32,003 bases of DNA, from positions 1-32,003 of the forward strand of contig JAABSH010000043.1 in NCBI GenBank assembly GCA_011390465.1, written 5' to 3'. The notes under the pieces are model-generated. The model saw only the letters and a program-made list of their open reading frames with translations, was not told where the DNA came from and did no database searches. The translations under genes and the position numbers were made by a program. Source of the DNA: Desulfobacteraceae bacterium. GTDB lineage: Bacteria > Desulfobacterota > Desulfobacteria > Desulfobacterales > Desulfosalsimonadaceae. Shown in pieces: positions 1 to 7,286 of the stretch (the first letter of the stretch is position 1; every line of letters begins with the position of its first letter).

Positions 1-8
1 CTATATGC

Positions 9-79
9 GTAGGGGAGGGGTTTATCCCCTCCCGGCATGGGTCGCCTTTTTCACGGGAGGGGGTAAACCCCTCCCCTAC
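9..79. repeat. GC-rich long inverted repeat
   Basis: The arms at 9-24 and 64-79 are perfect 16-base inverted copies (GTAGGGGAGGGGTTTA and its complement). The complementarity continues inward to 34/54 with one mismatch, leaving a 19-base loop. Each arm is also a hairpin on its own (GGGAGGGG, TTTA, then CCCCTCCC). A related element lies at 7770-7826, and both copies end in CCCTCCCCTACATTG. This looks like a dispersed intergenic repeat (REP/MITE-like). I see no gene in it. Confidence 0.75.
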
Positions 80-115
80 ATTGAAACCTCTTAAGTTAAC
101 GACATTGATTAACGC

Positions 116-240
116 CTTACGGCGTCACTACGAACCAGAGTACCCGAGCGATGATGCGTACTTGGCGTACGCTGAAGCAGCGAGGGATGCAGCGCAACAA
201 AGAATTTGGACTTTTTACGAAGCCATCAATACTTCAGTGA
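116..240. repeat. Probable dispersed intergenic repeat element
   Basis: This stretch lies between the inverted repeat and the stop of the GNAT-nitrilase gene. Bases 121-136 (GGCGTCACTACGAACC) match 8361-8376 at 15 of 16 positions, including the preceding CGCC-TA segment in approximate form. It contains short hairpins such as GCGTAC-ttg-GCGTAC, and it ends in a pyrimidine-rich GACTTTTTACGAAGCC segment that resembles the ends of dispersed repeats in related genomes (from memory, not searched). The open frame through it looks incidental. Confidence 0.45.
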
Positions 241-249
241 CCTGCCTTT

Positions 250-1794
250 CTATGCTTTCCCCAGTTTCCAGACCACTTCATAGAGTTCCTTGCGCCGGCT
301 TTCGAGATTGCGAACGCTTCCCTGCTGGCGCAGTTCTTTGAGCAGGTCCAGATCCAGATCCACCATGAGCGTCATTTCCGTGTTGGGCGTGGCTTCCGCG
401 GCAATGGCATCGTGGGGGAACGCGAAATCAGAAGGGGTAAACACCGCGGCCTGGGAATACTGGATATCCATGTTTTCCACCTTGGGCAGGTTGCCCACGG
501 ACCCGGAAATGGCCACATAGCATTCATTTTCAATGGCCCGGGCCTGGGCGCATCGCCGCACCCGCAGGTAGGCGTTTTTGGTGTCCGTCCAGTAGGGCAC
601 AAACAGCATGGTCATGCCTTTGTCCACCAGATGCCGGGAAAGCTCGGGAAATTCCACGTCATAGCAGATCAGCACTCCGATTTTACCGATATCCGTGTCA
701 AAAATTTTCAGCCGGTCCCCGCCTTTTAGCCCCCAGTACTGGGCTTCGTCCGGGGTGATGTGCAGTTTGTACTGGGCGTCCCAGGTGCCGTCCCGGCGGC
801 ACACAAACGAGACATTGTAGAGCAGGTCCTCTTTGAGCTCCGGCACGCTGCCGGCGATAATATTGATATTGTAGGAAAGGGCCATATTCACAAACGCGGC
901 ACGGATTTCTTCGGTGTATTCCGCCAGAGACCGCATGGCTTCGGCCGGATTTTCCTGGTTAAAGTTTTTTAACAGCGGCGCGTTGAGCAGTTCCGGAAAC
1001 AGGACCACGTCGGAATTGTATCCGCCCACCGCATCCACAAAAAATTCCACCTGATGAAGAAACTCATCCAAGGTATTGAACGGCCGCATCTGCCACTGCA
1101 CAACAGCGATGCGCGGGTAGGATTTCCGGCCGCCGAACAGGCGCTGGCGTTTTTCATAATAAATATTGTTCCATTCCATGAGCACCCCGTATGAATCGGA
1201 CTGGGTGTCTTCAGGCATGTAATTTTTCATTATTTTTTTGATGTGAAAATCATTGGAAAGCTGAAAGGTCAGCACCGGATCATAAATTTCATTGGCTTTA
1301 ACTTTCCGGATATACTGGGAGGGCGTCATTTCATCGGAATATTTTCCATACCCCGGAATCCGGCCCCCGAAAATAATGCTTTTCAGGTTCAGGGTTTCGC
1401 ACAATTCTTTGCGGGCGTCGTAAAGCCGCCTGCCCAGGCGCAGGCCCCGGTAATCCGGGTCCACAAACACGTCCACCCCGTACAGGGCATTGCCATCGGC
1501 GTCATGGCCCCCCATTTTGCCGCCGCTCACCACATCATCATAGGTGTGGCGGCGGCTTTCAAATTCCTCCGCGTTGACCAGAATGGTAAGGGCTGCTGCC
1601 ACCACGCTGCCATGGTCCTCGATACAGATCTGGCCTTCAGGAAACTGTTCCAGGAGTTTGGCGAATTCTTCGGGTTCCCATGCCCCGCCCATGCCGGCGT
1701 AAACCCGGTCCATGATTTCCTTGATCCGGGGATAATCCCAACGTTTTAGCCCTCTCAAGATTAATTTGTGGTCCTGCTGGTCTGTGTCCGTCAT
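250..1794 (-). CDS. GNAT acetyltransferase-carbon-nitrogen hydrolase (nitrilase superfamily) fusion protein
   Basis: This is a 514-residue two-domain cytoplasmic enzyme. Residues about 10-210 form a GNAT acyltransferase domain with the acetyl-CoA loop DYRGLRLGRRLYD at 114-126. Residues about 227-505 form a carbon-nitrogen hydrolase domain with the complete nitrilase triad: Glu268 in FPELL, Lys343 in QYKLHIT and Cys377 in LICYDVEFPE. The same architecture is known from Bacillus YhcX-type proteins, whose substrate is not settled. The family chemistry is hydrolysis of an amide or nitrile, probably alongside N-acylation. The ATG at 1794 has ACGGAG about five bases upstream. It lies 22 bases after the radical SAM gene, so the two are probably cotranscribed. 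The domain call is secure; the substrate is unknown. Confidence 0.92.
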   Translation of the reverse strand: MTDTDQQDHKLILRGLKRWDYPRIKEIMDRVYAGMGGAWEPEEFAKLLEQFPEGQICIEDHGSVVAAALTILVNAEEFESRRHTYDDVVSGGKMGGHDADGNALYGVDVFVDPDYRGLRLGRRLYDARKELCETLNLKSIIFGGRIPGYGKYSDEMTPSQYIRKVKANEIYDPVLTFQLSNDFHIKKIMKNYMPEDTQSDSYGVLMEWNNIYYEKRQRLFGGRKSYPRIAVVQWQMRPFNTLDEFLHQVEFFVDAVGGYNSDVVLFPELLNAPLLKNFNQENPAEAMRSLAEYTEEIRAAFVNMALSYNINIIAGSVPELKEDLLYNVSFVCRRDGTWDAQYKLHITPDEAQYWGLKGGDRLKIFDTDIGKIGVLICYDVEFPELSRHLVDKGMTMLFVPYWTDTKNAYLRVRRCAQARAIENECYVAISGSVGNLPKVENMDIQYSQAAVFTPSDFAFPHDAIAAEATPNTEMTLMVDLDLDLLKELRQQGSVRNLESRRKELYEVVWKLGKA

Positions 1795-1816
1795 AAAAAC
1801 TCCGTTTTTTGGTTTT

Positions 1817-3097
1817 TTAGTAAAAGCAATTTTTCCGGTTTTTTGCCCAATGGGAAACCGTTTGGATCAGCCAGTCTTTGAGGCCGTTATGAATGTAGAA
1901 TTTTGGAAACAGCAGGTCATCGTCTTTCGCGATCACCCCTTCGTCCCTGGCGATTTGCGCCAGCCGGGTATTGGGGTAAATCCGGATGCCGGTGGTGATT
2001 TTGATGGTGTCCGGCGCCAGGGAATCCATAAATTCAAGGCTTTGCAATACGGTCTCCCGGGTTTCGCCGGGAGCTCCCAGCATGAGAAAGCCCATCTGCC
2101 GGATGCCGTGCTGTTTAAGAAGGGCGGATGTTTTGCGCACGTCCTGGGTGGTGAAATGCTTGTTGAATTGGTTAAGGATGTCATCACACCCGCTTTCAAA
2201 TCCCAAAGACACCTCCCGGCAACCGGCCCGGGCCATTTTTGAAACCAAGGATTCGCGAATGGCCGAAGGATAGAGAATGCAGCGCCACTGAATATCCAGA
2301 TTCCGGGAGATGATGTCGTCGCAAAGGGCCTGGGCATAGGCCGGGGGCAGGTTGAAGGTGTTATCTGCAAAGAAAAACCGGTTAAAACCGGCCGCTTTCC
2401 AGGCGGCCAGGGCGTCTGCTGCTTTGGTGACAGGAAATTTTCGCACCACCCGGCCTTCAATGGCGCTGGTGGAGCAATAGGAACAGTTCAGGGGGCAGCC
2501 CCGCCGGGTCTGAAACGGCACCCACAGATTGGCTGCTTTTAACGCTTGTGAAACCGGCAGGTGAACGCCGGGCAGGGGGAAAATAACATCTGATGCATTT
2601 CGGATGCATTTTCTGGGGGAGACCATGCCCTGATTTGGCAGGTAAAGACCGGGAACATCCGTTATCGGCCGCCCGGCGGCGATCCTTTCCAGCAGTTCCG
2701 GAAAGGCGGCCTCTCCTTCGCCCTGGATGCCCATGTCTGCGCCGGTATAGGCAAGGGCTGCTTCCGGATAGATGCTGTATCCGGCACCGCCAATGATAAT
2801 GGGCGCGGTGGACAAGTTGCGGCACCAGCCAACCATGGATTTCACCGGGTCCAGCATGAAAACGGGATTTCGGATGTCCTGAGTATCGATATTGCGAACA
2901 GAGATGCCGATGGCATCCGGCGCAAATTCCAAGAGGGTGTTTTTCAGGACAGTTTCTGTATTTTCCGCCTCCATGAGGTTGATGATGCGGGTATCATATC
3001 CCCGGGCCATGAGCGCGGCATTCACAAAGGCCAGGCCCAGGGGCAGCACCGGCATGTTGAGGGTTTCGGTATTGGCGGATATCAGCAGGATTTTCAT
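1817..3097 (-). CDS. B12-binding-domain-type radical SAM protein
   Basis: This 426-residue protein has an N-terminal Rossmann-like cobalamin-binding-type domain (about 1-140; the PLGLAFVNAALMARGYDT and IIGGAGYSIYPEAAL segments are typical). A radical SAM core follows, with the 4Fe-4S motif at Cys201, Cys205 and Cys208 (CPLNCSYC). I do not see the DxHxxG cobalamin ligand motif, so cobalamin may bind base-off without a histidine ligand or not at all. The late ETRETVLQSLEFM segment is typical of the core's C-terminal half. Members of this group perform methylations and other radical reactions, often on lipids or natural products, but the substrate cannot be read here. It sits 30 bases after a small gene and 22 bases before the GNAT-nitrilase gene, all on the minus strand. 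Confidence 0.88.
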   Translation of the reverse strand: MKILLISANTETLNMPVLPLGLAFVNAALMARGYDTRIINLMEAENTETVLKNTLLEFAPDAIGISVRNIDTQDIRNPVFMLDPVKSMVGWCRNLSTAPIIIGGAGYSIYPEAALAYTGADMGIQGEGEAAFPELLERIAAGRPITDVPGLYLPNQGMVSPRKCIRNASDVIFPLPGVHLPVSQALKAANLWVPFQTRRGCPLNCSYCSTSAIEGRVVRKFPVTKAADALAAWKAAGFNRFFFADNTFNLPPAYAQALCDDIISRNLDIQWRCILYPSAIRESLVSKMARAGCREVSLGFESGCDDILNQFNKHFTTQDVRKTSALLKQHGIRQMGFLMLGAPGETRETVLQSLEFMDSLAPDTIKITTGIRIYPNTRLAQIARDEGVIAKDDDLLFPKFYIHNGLKDWLIQTVSHWAKNRKNCFY

Positions 3098-3127
3098 ATT
3101 TATTCGATTCGGTTTGTTTGACTCGGT

Positions 3128-3400
3128 CTAATCGATTCGGGATTCATCGGGCGCACGCCAGTCCGCCATTTCCTGGCTCAGCACAAAGCTGATTTCTTCA
3201 ATACTCATGGCCCGGACCTCTTTGGGCATCCAGTGAAATTGGTTGACCAGATAAAAGTAAATGGCTTCCATGCCGTCCAAATGCCGGTAGCCTTCCCGTT
3301 CCGCGATAAAATTGCCAAACAGCTCCAGATAATACGCCCGGCTGGCCCGGGCCGTGTGTTTTTTCTTAATGCTTTTATACCGCTCCTGGGAGTATTCCAT
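3128..3400 (-). CDS. Small conserved-looking hypothetical protein
   Basis: This is a 90-residue, probably cytoplasmic and mainly helical protein. It has a basic N-terminus (KSIKKKHTARASR), an aromatic middle (AIYFYLVNQFHWMPKEVR) and an acidic tail. There is no signal peptide, membrane segment or cysteine. The ATG at 3400 follows AAAGGA at good spacing, and the stop lies 30 bases before the radical SAM start, so it is a real gene by context and probably shares that transcript. I do not recognise the family. Confidence 0.7.
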   Translation of the reverse strand: MEYSQERYKSIKKKHTARASRAYYLELFGNFIAEREGYRHLDGMEAIYFYLVNQFHWMPKEVRAMSIEEISFVLSQEMADWRAPDESRID

Positions 3401-3489
3401 GGGCTTTTCCTTTCAACGGATGAATGCTTGGGTTTTATGAAATCGGGGATCAGCACCCCATGAATGATTTTATGCGGTCCTGCATCGAT

Positions 3490-3513
3490 GAATGCGTGAA
3501 CGCGTGAACGCGT
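3490..3513. repeat. Short tandem repeat, three 8-base units
   Basis: The units are GAATGCGT, GAACGCGT and GAACGCGT. The array lies in the 195-base gap between the zinc-ribbon gene and the 90-residue gene. The unit contains ACGCGT, which is self-complementary. It is too short to assign a function, and the gap shows no other feature. Confidence 0.6.
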
Positions 3514-3595
3514 GGTTCGCATCATGAAAGCGCCGTGAGGCCGCATAATGCATTTATTGAAAAAACAAACATCAACGCTCAGGCCGATGTCCCGG

Positions 3596-3838
3596 TCAGC
3601 GCGGGCCGGGGAAATCATAGGTGGTGCAGGAGCCGCCGTTGCAGTTGTGGATGCTTTTTGTGACCCCGTCGGCGCCGGCCGGTCCGCCGGGAACGGCAAA
3701 ATTGCTGGCGCTCAGCACCCGCTGAAGGTTTTCAGAACCGCACTTGTCGCATTTCATTTCAATTTTTTCATCGCTGGCGCGAAACAGAATTTCTTTTTTG
3801 GCGCCGCAGTCCGTGCACTGGAATTCATATAGGGGCAT
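3596..3838 (-). CDS. FmdB-family zinc ribbon protein
   Basis: This is an 80-residue protein of the FmdB/putative regulatory zinc ribbon family. It begins MPLYEFQC, the usual family start, and carries two knuckles, Cys8/Cys11 and Cys30/Cys33 (MKCDKCGSENLQRVL), that should bind one zinc. The tail is glycine-rich and disordered. The family was named from a gene near a formamidase/amidase operon, but its biochemical role is not established. The ATG at 3838 has AAGGAG seven bases upstream. A TATAAT hexamer lies at 3868-3873 on the same strand, but its -35 partner is poor. The gene is probably the first of the minus-strand group running to 250. Confidence 0.9.
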   Translation of the reverse strand: MPLYEFQCTDCGAKKEILFRASDEKIEMKCDKCGSENLQRVLSASNFAVPGGPAGADGVTKSIHNCNGGSCTTYDFPGPR

Positions 3839-4008
3839 TGATTTCTCCTTTATCTACTGTAATCTTAATTATATTGGGCTATCTTTTTGAGCCGTCATCA
3901 GCTATGATTATTATTATCCATAGATGAATGTCAAGTTTATGCCGGTGACGGCCATTATGTATTTGTGTGGAATCCCCTTTCAGAAAAGGAATCAGCCTAA
4001 AGCCCCCC

Positions 4009-4878
4009 ATGACCTGGTTTGCCTTTGCCATATTAACCGCTCTTTCCGTGGCCCTGCACGACACCTGGGTGAAAAAATGGTTTTCCCATCTGTCCGCATA
4101 TGAAATGTTTGCGTTTCCCTTGCTGTACAGTCTGCCGCTGGCCGCGGTCACCTTGTTGTTTGTTGAGACACCGCCCCTGGACCGGGTTTTTGGTTTGGCC
4201 TTTCTGGTGAGCCTGCCGTTTAATGCGGTGCCTTTTTTTCTGTATATCAAGGCCATTCAGATATCGCCGCTTTCTTTGACCGTTCCGTATCTGGCATTCA
4301 CGCCGGTGTTTATGATTGCCACCGGCTGGCTGGTGCTGGGGGAGTTGCCGGATATCTGGGGGATCGGCGGTATCTCGGTGGTGTGCCTGGGAAGTTATGT
4401 CCTGAATATTGATCCGGAAAATCCCTCGCTGCTGGCGCCATTTCGGGCGGTATTTACGGAAACCGGGTCCTGGCTGATGGTGATCGTGGCTTTTATTTTC
4501 AGCATTTCAGCGGTGCTTGGCAAACTGGCCATTGTGCACTCATCTGCGCTGTTTTTTCAGATGGCGTTTTTTGTGGTCTTAAATCTGATGATTCTGGGGC
4601 TGTTTGCGGCCATGGGAAAAATCCGGCCGGCGGTTTTTTTTCGATATCCTGTCAAGGGCCTGGTGGCCGGGGTGCTGTTTTACGGACATATTTTTTTTCA
4701 CGGGTTCGGCATTTCCATGACCAAAGCCGCGTATATGGTGTCGGTTAAACGGCTCAGCATCGTGTTTGGCGTGATTTTCGGCGGTCTGGTATTTCGGGAG
4801 GAAAATTTTGTGATGCGGCTTCTGGGGGCCATGCTGATGTTTTCCGGCGCGGTGGTGATTCTGCTGAAGGCCGGATGA
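4009..4878 (+). CDS. EamA/DMT-superfamily permease
   Basis: This is an inner-membrane protein of about 289 residues with roughly ten hydrophobic helices in two homologous halves, as in EamA-type drug/metabolite transporters. The first half ends in the typical LAFTPVFMIATGWLVLGE and the second in VKRLSIVFGVIFGGLVFREE, the repeated helix-4/loop signature of the fold. The substrate is unknown; relatives export small metabolites or flip lipid-linked sugars. I favour the ATG at 4009 because the first helix starts there. An in-frame GTG at 3967 would add 14 polar residues, and neither start has a clear ribosome site. A 68-residue gene follows 33 bases downstream. Confidence 0.85.
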   Translation: MTWFAFAILTALSVALHDTWVKKWFSHLSAYEMFAFPLLYSLPLAAVTLLFVETPPLDRVFGLAFLVSLPFNAVPFFLYIKAIQISPLSLTVPYLAFTPVFMIATGWLVLGELPDIWGIGGISVVCLGSYVLNIDPENPSLLAPFRAVFTETGSWLMVIVAFIFSISAVLGKLAIVHSSALFFQMAFFVVLNLMILGLFAAMGKIRPAVFFRYPVKGLVAGVLFYGHIFFHGFGISMTKAAYMVSVKRLSIVFGVIFGGLVFREENFVMRLLGAMLMFSGAVVILLKAG

Positions 4879-4911
4879 TGAGATAAACCGTTAAAATAAG
4901 GAGACAGGCAA

Positions 4912-5118
4912 ATGAGAGGGGCTTTTTTTATTGTTATTTTAATTGCACTTGTGATTGTGGGCTTTCTGGTAATGAAAGACATGGACACGGAAACCGCGGA
5001 CGGGACAAAACGGCGGGAAGCCGTTGAAAAGGCGGAAGACGCGGCCGCAGAAGCGGAAAAAGCCATGGAGCGGGTGAAAGAGTCCGCAAAAAATATTGAA
5101 ATTCCGGCCATTGAATAG
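4912..5118 (+). CDS. Small single-pass membrane protein with coiled-coil tail
   Basis: This 68-residue protein has one N-terminal hydrophobic segment (about residues 4-21), then a charged Ala/Glu/Lys-rich stretch (about 34-62, KAEDAAAEAEKAMERVKESA) likely to form a coiled coil. It probably sits in the inner membrane with the helix on one side. The ATG at 4912 is preceded by AAGGAGACAGGCAA, a strong ribosome site. It lies 33 bases after the permease gene and is probably cotranscribed. I recognise no family. Confidence 0.72.
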   Translation: MRGAFFIVILIALVIVGFLVMKDMDTETADGTKRREAVEKAEDAAAEAEKAMERVKESAKNIEIPAIE

Positions 5119-5208
5119 AGTGGTTTTTTTGAAAAAAAAATTCAAATCAGCCGGACTGGAGCTCAAGCCCCAAACCGTTCGGGCTTTGAAAGCAAACAGA
5201 GGCATGTC

Positions 5209-5298
5209 ATGACAGCAGTTCTTTTTATCAACGGGTCCTATCGGGCCGGCCGGGTGACTGACCAGATTTCTGAAATCATGGCAGAGGTTTTGCTGAGT
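5209..5298 (+). pseudogene. Truncated N-terminus of a flavodoxin-like/NADPH-dependent FMN reductase
   Basis: The first ~29 residues (MTAVLFINGSYRAGRVTDQ...) match the start of NADPH-dependent FMN reductases: a beta strand followed by the phosphate-binding INGSYR loop. After about 5295 the frame runs on to 5550 with sequence that resembles no flavoprotein and crosses a GTGTCAG repeat and the toxin gene. Most of a family gene (normally 170-220 residues) is therefore missing. A 30-codon frame at 5120-5212 overlaps its start as ATGTCATGA, suggesting the remnant of an older operon. The truncation is seen; the family is inferred from a short match. Confidence 0.5.
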
Positions 5299-5373
5299 GC
5301 CTTATGCCTCAATTCCTGCACAAAAAAACAAGAAAATGAACCCGTGTATACGGGATGCGGTTTTTCAGCAAAA

Positions 5374-5423
5374 GGTGTCAGTGTTCAGGTGTCAGAAAAA
5401 GCGACGCTGACACCCGACACCTG
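5374..5423. repeat. GTGTCAG direct/inverted repeat cluster
   Basis: GGTGTCAG (5374-5381) recurs as CAGGTGTCAG (5386-5395), and the complements follow as CTGACACC (5407-5414) and GACACCTG (5416-5423), so several alternative hairpins can form. It lies immediately after the truncated flavoprotein remnant and just past the 3' end of the toxin gene, and it may mark a rearrangement junction. I see nothing else in 5299-5446. Confidence 0.6.
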
Positions 5424-5446
5424 CAGCATGGAACCTGAAACCATTA

Positions 5447-5794
5447 TTAAAGATCGCGCCCATGAGTTACGGGTTCCCTGCATTGGATATCCAGCGCAAA
5501 GCAGATGGCGCGGCTCACGGCGGTCATCTTGGCGCGGGGCAGGGACGTGATGAGGGACCCGATTTTCTTTTTTGAAACGGTCTGCAAATGATCGCAGTTC
5601 ACAGCGCAATCCCGGGGCATGCCGTCGTTTGTTGAGAGAAACACTTCAGACGGGATATCGCGAACTGTCGTTGTAATCGGTGCTACCGTGACCTCCCCCA
5701 AATATTCCAGAACCGAATCGCGTGTGAGTATCAGAACCGGGCGCTTTTTATCCGGGGCCATGAATTTATACCACCGTATTTCGCCATGTTTCAT
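5447..5794 (-). CDS. MazF/PemK-family endoribonuclease toxin
   Basis: This 115-residue protein has the PemK/MazF fold signature: an early G-E-I-R-W strand (residues 4-8), KRPVLILTRD at about 17-26, the VTVAPITTT strand at about 35-43, then the EVFLSTNDGMPRDCAVNCD segment. MazF toxins are sequence-specific mRNA interferases neutralised by a cognate antitoxin. Its ATG overlaps the upstream antitoxin stop by four bases (5791-5794, ATGA), so the two are translationally coupled. Length is normal for the family (about 110-120). The cleavage motif cannot be predicted. Confidence 0.92.
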   Translation of the reverse strand: MKHGEIRWYKFMAPDKKRPVLILTRDSVLEYLGEVTVAPITTTVRDIPSEVFLSTNDGMPRDCAVNCDHLQTVSKKKIGSLITSLPRAKMTAVSRAICFALDIQCREPVTHGRDL

Positions 5795-6024
5795 TCATCC
5801 CCCCACGCCTGTTCCGTTTCCCAAACAGAGAATTCATCTTCATTAACCGGTTTTTTCTCGTATCCCAACCGGTGTTTTTGTTCCATTTCTTCACGTTTGT
5901 GGCGGGCAAGGGCTTCCTGAAGCGCTTTTCTGGTAAACGCGGAACGGCTTGTGTGAAGTTCTTTTGAAACCCGGTCCACCGCTTTGACAAGATTGTCATC
6001 AAGGGTCATCTGGATCGTTCTCAT
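5791..6024 (-). CDS. Ribbon-helix-helix antitoxin of the MazF pair
   Basis: This 77-residue protein has a ribbon-helix-helix N-terminal half: the strand RTIQMTLDDNLVKAVD (2-17) binds DNA as a dimer, followed by two helices (SAFTRKALQEALARHKR). The acidic, presumably flexible C-terminal part (about 50-77) should wrap the toxin. It precedes the toxin with a 4-base overlap. GGAGGTG at 6029-6035 is a strong ribosome site fixing the ATG at 6024, and a consensus promoter lies just upstream. Autoregulation by the dimer, strengthened by the toxin complex, is the family norm and is inferred here. Confidence 0.9.
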   Translation of the reverse strand: MRTIQMTLDDNLVKAVDRVSKELHTSRSAFTRKALQEALARHKREEMEQKHRLGYEKKPVNEDEFSVWETEQAWGDE

Positions 6025-6028
6025 AATT

Positions 6029-6085
6029 CACCTCCAGTATGTGGGCTTTTGTAGCTATCATAATCCACATAATGGTTGTTGTCAA
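6029..6085 (-). promoter_or_regulatory. Promoter, ribosome site and putative operator of the toxin-antitoxin operon
   Basis: On the minus strand TTGACA (6080-6085) and TATGAT (6057-6062) are separated by exactly 17 bases, close to sigma-70 consensus. A direct repeat, CATAAT-cca-CATAAT on the plus strand (6059-6073), overlaps the -10 box. Short spaced repeats over the promoter are usual operators for ribbon-helix-helix repressors, so this is the likely binding site. GGAGGTG at 6029-6035 is the antitoxin ribosome site. Confidence 0.75.
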
Positions 6086-6131
6086 AACAAAGGACAGATA
6101 GATGGGTTGCCCGGATATGATAATACACCGC

Positions 6132-6846
6132 CTAAACCAACCGGAACGTGTGTACCCTGATATCTATGAGTACCGGCCGGCCTAAAGGCGCACCGCCGAT
6201 CCCCCGGGGGGTCACCCGCCGGTGGGACGGGTAAACCAGACCGTCTTCATTTTCATCATGGGCCAGAACCACATTGGCGGCTTTGGCCCATCCGGAGATA
6301 ATGTCCGCGGTATAATCGTGCTGAAGTAATTGTCCGTTGGCTGGATCGAACGTGAACTGCTGGAGAGCGGAGTGGGTCGGCAGTGTTTCGGGAAACCGGG
6401 CCTGGAGACGATTTGTGCCGGTCTCCTGGCATTCAATGTCAGGACGCATCAAAAGGGCGGGCAGGGTAAAGTAATTCCAGAACGCGTAATTGGCAAAATA
6501 GGCCATGTCCAGATCATCCCACCAGAAGAGCCGCCGGTTCCACCCGAAAAAATTCCTGGCGTGATCGCGCTCGGCCGTTACATTGCCGTTTCCATCTTCC
6601 AGCCGGACATGGTGGGCGTCAAGAACACCGGTTACGCCGGCATTCCGGCCGATGGGGGGTTAATTTACAAAAAGGCCGATGGATGTGCGCGGTAACTTTG
6701 GCATGGGTGAAAAAGGGCCGGCATTTTAACGTGAATGCCAGGCCGGTGACACTCACCTCTGCTTCAATGGTTCGTGCCTTTTGCCAGATGCTGCGACCGC
6801 CATAGGCAAGGATGGCGTTTTTCGCTGCTTTTGAAAGTCTCATCAT
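6132..6846 (-). pseudogene. Frameshifted conserved hypothetical gene
   Basis: The reading frame from the ATG at 6846 is sensible to about residue 63 (...HIHRPFCKLTP), then shifts at six consecutive G (6654-6659). Removing one G continues it as IGRNAGVTGVLDAHHVRLED and on to WWDDLDMAYFANYAFWNYF and DIRVHTFRLV, ending at 6132, for a product of about 237 residues. The aromatic WDDLD-FANYAFWNY block and the THSALQQFTFD and HDYTADIISGWAKAAN segments resemble an uncharacterised family seen in varied bacteria; I cannot name it. The start overlaps the stop of the membrane gene upstream (ATGA), so they are coupled. The break may be real decay, slippage or a sequencing error. Confidence 0.7.
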
Positions 6847-7232
6847 TCCCCCATCCGCCGGCAAATCCAGGCTGCCAGAAAGGTTTCCAAAAGACTTAAG
6901 GGCACGGCACCATAAAGAATCTTATAAGGCAGCACCCCCAGGTTCCCGGTGACAATCCACATCAGCCCAAATCCCGCCAGCCAGGCAATCAATGTGGTGT
7001 GAACCAGGCTGAATTTTTTTGAGATGATGAATATCGTGGCCGCGAACCCAAACGACCATATCCCCCACAGGGCATTATTGATTGGATCAGAGGGGAATTC
7101 CAGGCCCAGCCCGCGATAATGCTCCACCCAGAAAGACTTGAACAGCAGTTCATTCCGGACAAACTCTGAGAATGAAATCCACAGGCCTGACAGAAATACG
7201 GGGGCCACAGTTTTCTTGAAAAATGTCATCAT
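6843..7232 (-). CDS. Small four-helix membrane protein of unknown function
   Basis: This 129-residue inner-membrane protein has four hydrophobic segments: about 8-24, 56-72, 78-97 and 103-123. A conserved-looking loop (FVRNELLFKSFWVEHYRGLGLEFPSDPINNA, read in parts) follows helix 1. It resembles a family of uncharacterised integral membrane proteins. The next gene begins inside its stop codon (ATGA at 6843-6846), which suggests the two products work together or are at least made in step. No catalytic motif is visible. Confidence 0.75.
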   Translation of the reverse strand: MMTFFKKTVAPVFLSGLWISFSEFVRNELLFKSFWVEHYRGLGLEFPSDPINNALWGIWSFGFAATIFIISKKFSLVHTTLIAWLAGFGLMWIVTGNLGVLPYKILYGAVPLSLLETFLAAWICRRMGE

Positions 7233-7286
7233 CTTTTTAATTCAATGATAAATCCATTGCTTTCAAAAGAAAAAACGCAATTTGGG

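Noticed and set aside
81-341. Plus-strand frame of 86 codons
   Set aside because: It runs through the dispersed repeat into the antisense of the nitrilase gene, with no family and no convincing start.
5120-5212. 30-codon frame overlapping the start of the flavoprotein remnant
   Set aside because: Spacing fits an operon, but it is too short and starts at GTG without a ribosome site, so I do not list it as a gene.
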